Source: Tardiphaga sp.
GTDB taxonomy: Bacteria; Pseudomonadota; Alphaproteobacteria; Rhizobiales; Xanthobacteraceae
Direction: 5' to 3'
NCBI RefSeq assembly: GCF_028290495.1
Contig: NZ_JAQGJT010000041.1
Coordinates: 92,261-156,260, forward strand
Length of the DNA: 64,000 nt
Position 1 is the stretch's first letter; each line of letters begins with the position of its first letter. Of the stretch, positions 63,436-64,000 are shown piece by piece. The notes beneath the pieces are model-generated. The model was not told where the DNA came from. It worked only from the letters and a program-made list of their open reading frames with translations, and made no database searches. A program made the position numbers and the translations under genes.

Positions 63436-64000
63436 ATGAAGCGGTTCCAGGTGGTGGGGATGGTGTGCCTCGTCGCGGCGGTGGGGTGCGACGTGCCGGT
63501 GGAGCCGGAGGTGGCGCTCGCGCCGACGACCGCCGCGCTCGAGAACGCCGCGCACGTGGCCGAGCGCCTCGACGAATCGACGCAGTCGATCGTCTTCGAT
63601 CCGGGCGTGAACACCGCCTGGGCCGATCTGCACCTCACGATCAACGGCACGCGCGGCACGAACGTGCGCATGCGCAAGGGCGCCGACGGGACGTTCGTGG
63701 CCGGTCCGTTCGCCCTGCGTGCCGACGACGAGCTGACCTACTCGTTCACCTACTTCGCGCGCGGCGTGGGCAACGACACGGCGACCTACACCCGGATCGT
63801 GCCGCTCACCTTCGAGCCGCGCGCCCTCCGTCCCGAGGTGCGTGCCGCGTTCACGCCGGGCGCTTACCAGATGCGCCTGGTGTCGACCGCGAAGGTGACC
63901 TGGGCCGACGTGCACTACGCCGTGAACGGCGCGCCGGCGCTGAACGCGCGCCTCGTCGACGCGGGCGGCACGCTCGCCCGGGCGATCACGCTCGCGCCCG
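63436..64000 (+). CDS. Secreted lipoprotein with tandem beta-glucan-binding-like (CBM56-type) repeats, partial
   Basis: The frame from ATG 63436 is open to the window edge (188 residues). Signal peptide VVGMVCLVAAVGC with lipobox AVGC. Two similar units of about 85-90 residues begin TAWADLHLTINGTRG and VTWADVHYAVNGAP; the first contains DDELTYSFTYFARGV. This resembles CBM56-type modules of bacterial beta-1,3-glucanases. The catalytic part, if any, would be beyond the window. GC3 is near maximal, which fits a myxobacterial source. The 263 bp before it (63173-63435) show no gene. Confidence 0.5.
   Translation, partial: MKRFQVVGMVCLVAAVGCDVPVEPEVALAPTTAALENAAHVAERLDESTQSIVFDPGVNTAWADLHLTINGTRGTNVRMRKGADGTFVAGPFALRADDELTYSFTYFARGVGNDTATYTRIVPLTFEPRALRPEVRAAFTPGAYQMRLVSTAKVTWADVHYAVNGAPALNARLVDAGGTLARAITLAP

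Noticed and set aside
1..64000. tRNA, rRNA, CRISPR arrays or riboswitches
   Set aside because: Looked for T-loop words, regular direct repeats with spacers and known aptamer cores; none convincing. No tRNA was seen at the edge of the integrated region near 45.2 kb.
62380..64000. Natural horizontal transfer as the cause of the composition break
   Set aside because: An in-frame switch in the middle of a pump gene at its best conserved codons is better explained by an assembly or template-switch chimera; not excluded without reads.

Overview
Positions 1 to about 62,400 look like the chromosome of a Bradyrhizobium/Rhodopseudomonas-type alphaproteobacterium. The basis is the gene set (a TrcR/DUF1013 regulator, an NdvA-like glucan exporter, Bug and TAXI solute receptors, an ispH-thrB-rnhA run), a FixK-type box, moderately high GC and dispersed palindromic repeats typical of that family. 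From about 62,400 to the end, composition and gene content change abruptly to very high GC3, myxobacteria-like DNA. The change falls inside the most conserved part of an RND pump gene, so the window is probably chimeric at that point.

Layout. 1-9.9 kb: argJ, small secreted proteins, two tandem Bug/TctC receptors, and a TAXI receptor with a fused TRAP permease plus a divergent second TAXI-like receptor. 9.9-26.4 kb: ordinary chromosome (prpE, ompW with a FixK/FNR box, trcR, ispH, thrB, rnhA, peroxiredoxin, fadD, a PBP5-type carboxypeptidase, an NdvA-like exporter, a HisE-like protein, a YqaA/DedA protein). 26.4-34.7 kb: nitronate monooxygenase, thioesterase, luciferase-like monooxygenase, beta-barrel and HlyD-type membrane genes. 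34.8-45.2 kb: a catabolic cluster made of a cytosine-deaminase-like amidohydrolase, an ACMSD/gamma-resorcylate-decarboxylase-like amidohydrolase, a ThDP decarboxylase with swapped domains, a GMC oxidoreductase, a 2-oxoglutarate/Fe(II) oxygenase, an NMT1-type ABC importer and a GntR/FCD regulator. Five copies of an ATGTATGCAA-like operator lie in front of its transcription units, which suggests one regulon.

45.2-56.6 kb is a decayed accessory region: a truncated tyrosine recombinase, a truncated replication-like gene, two IS21-like ends with an istB remnant, an IS5 remnant, and broken DUF4396, GGDEF, RES, TetR, histidine kinase and DUF6894 genes. Among these lie an intact SDR, an ATP-grasp protein, an 89-residue protein and a DedA gene interrupted by one amber codon. 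57.0-62.7 kb: a three-gene RND efflux operon. Four CTAAG-type direct repeats with an 11-bp period precede the ATP-grasp gene, the 89-residue gene, DedA and the RND operon. They look like sites for a PmrA/QseB-like OmpR-family regulator and would tie these four units together; a QseC/PmrB-like kinase remnant lies nearby.

The strongest leads are the GntR-controlled cluster (possibly pyrimidine-like substrate catabolism), the CTAAG-box regulon, the duplicated leader shared by two of its members, the amber-interrupted DedA gene, and the chimeric junction near 62.4 kb.
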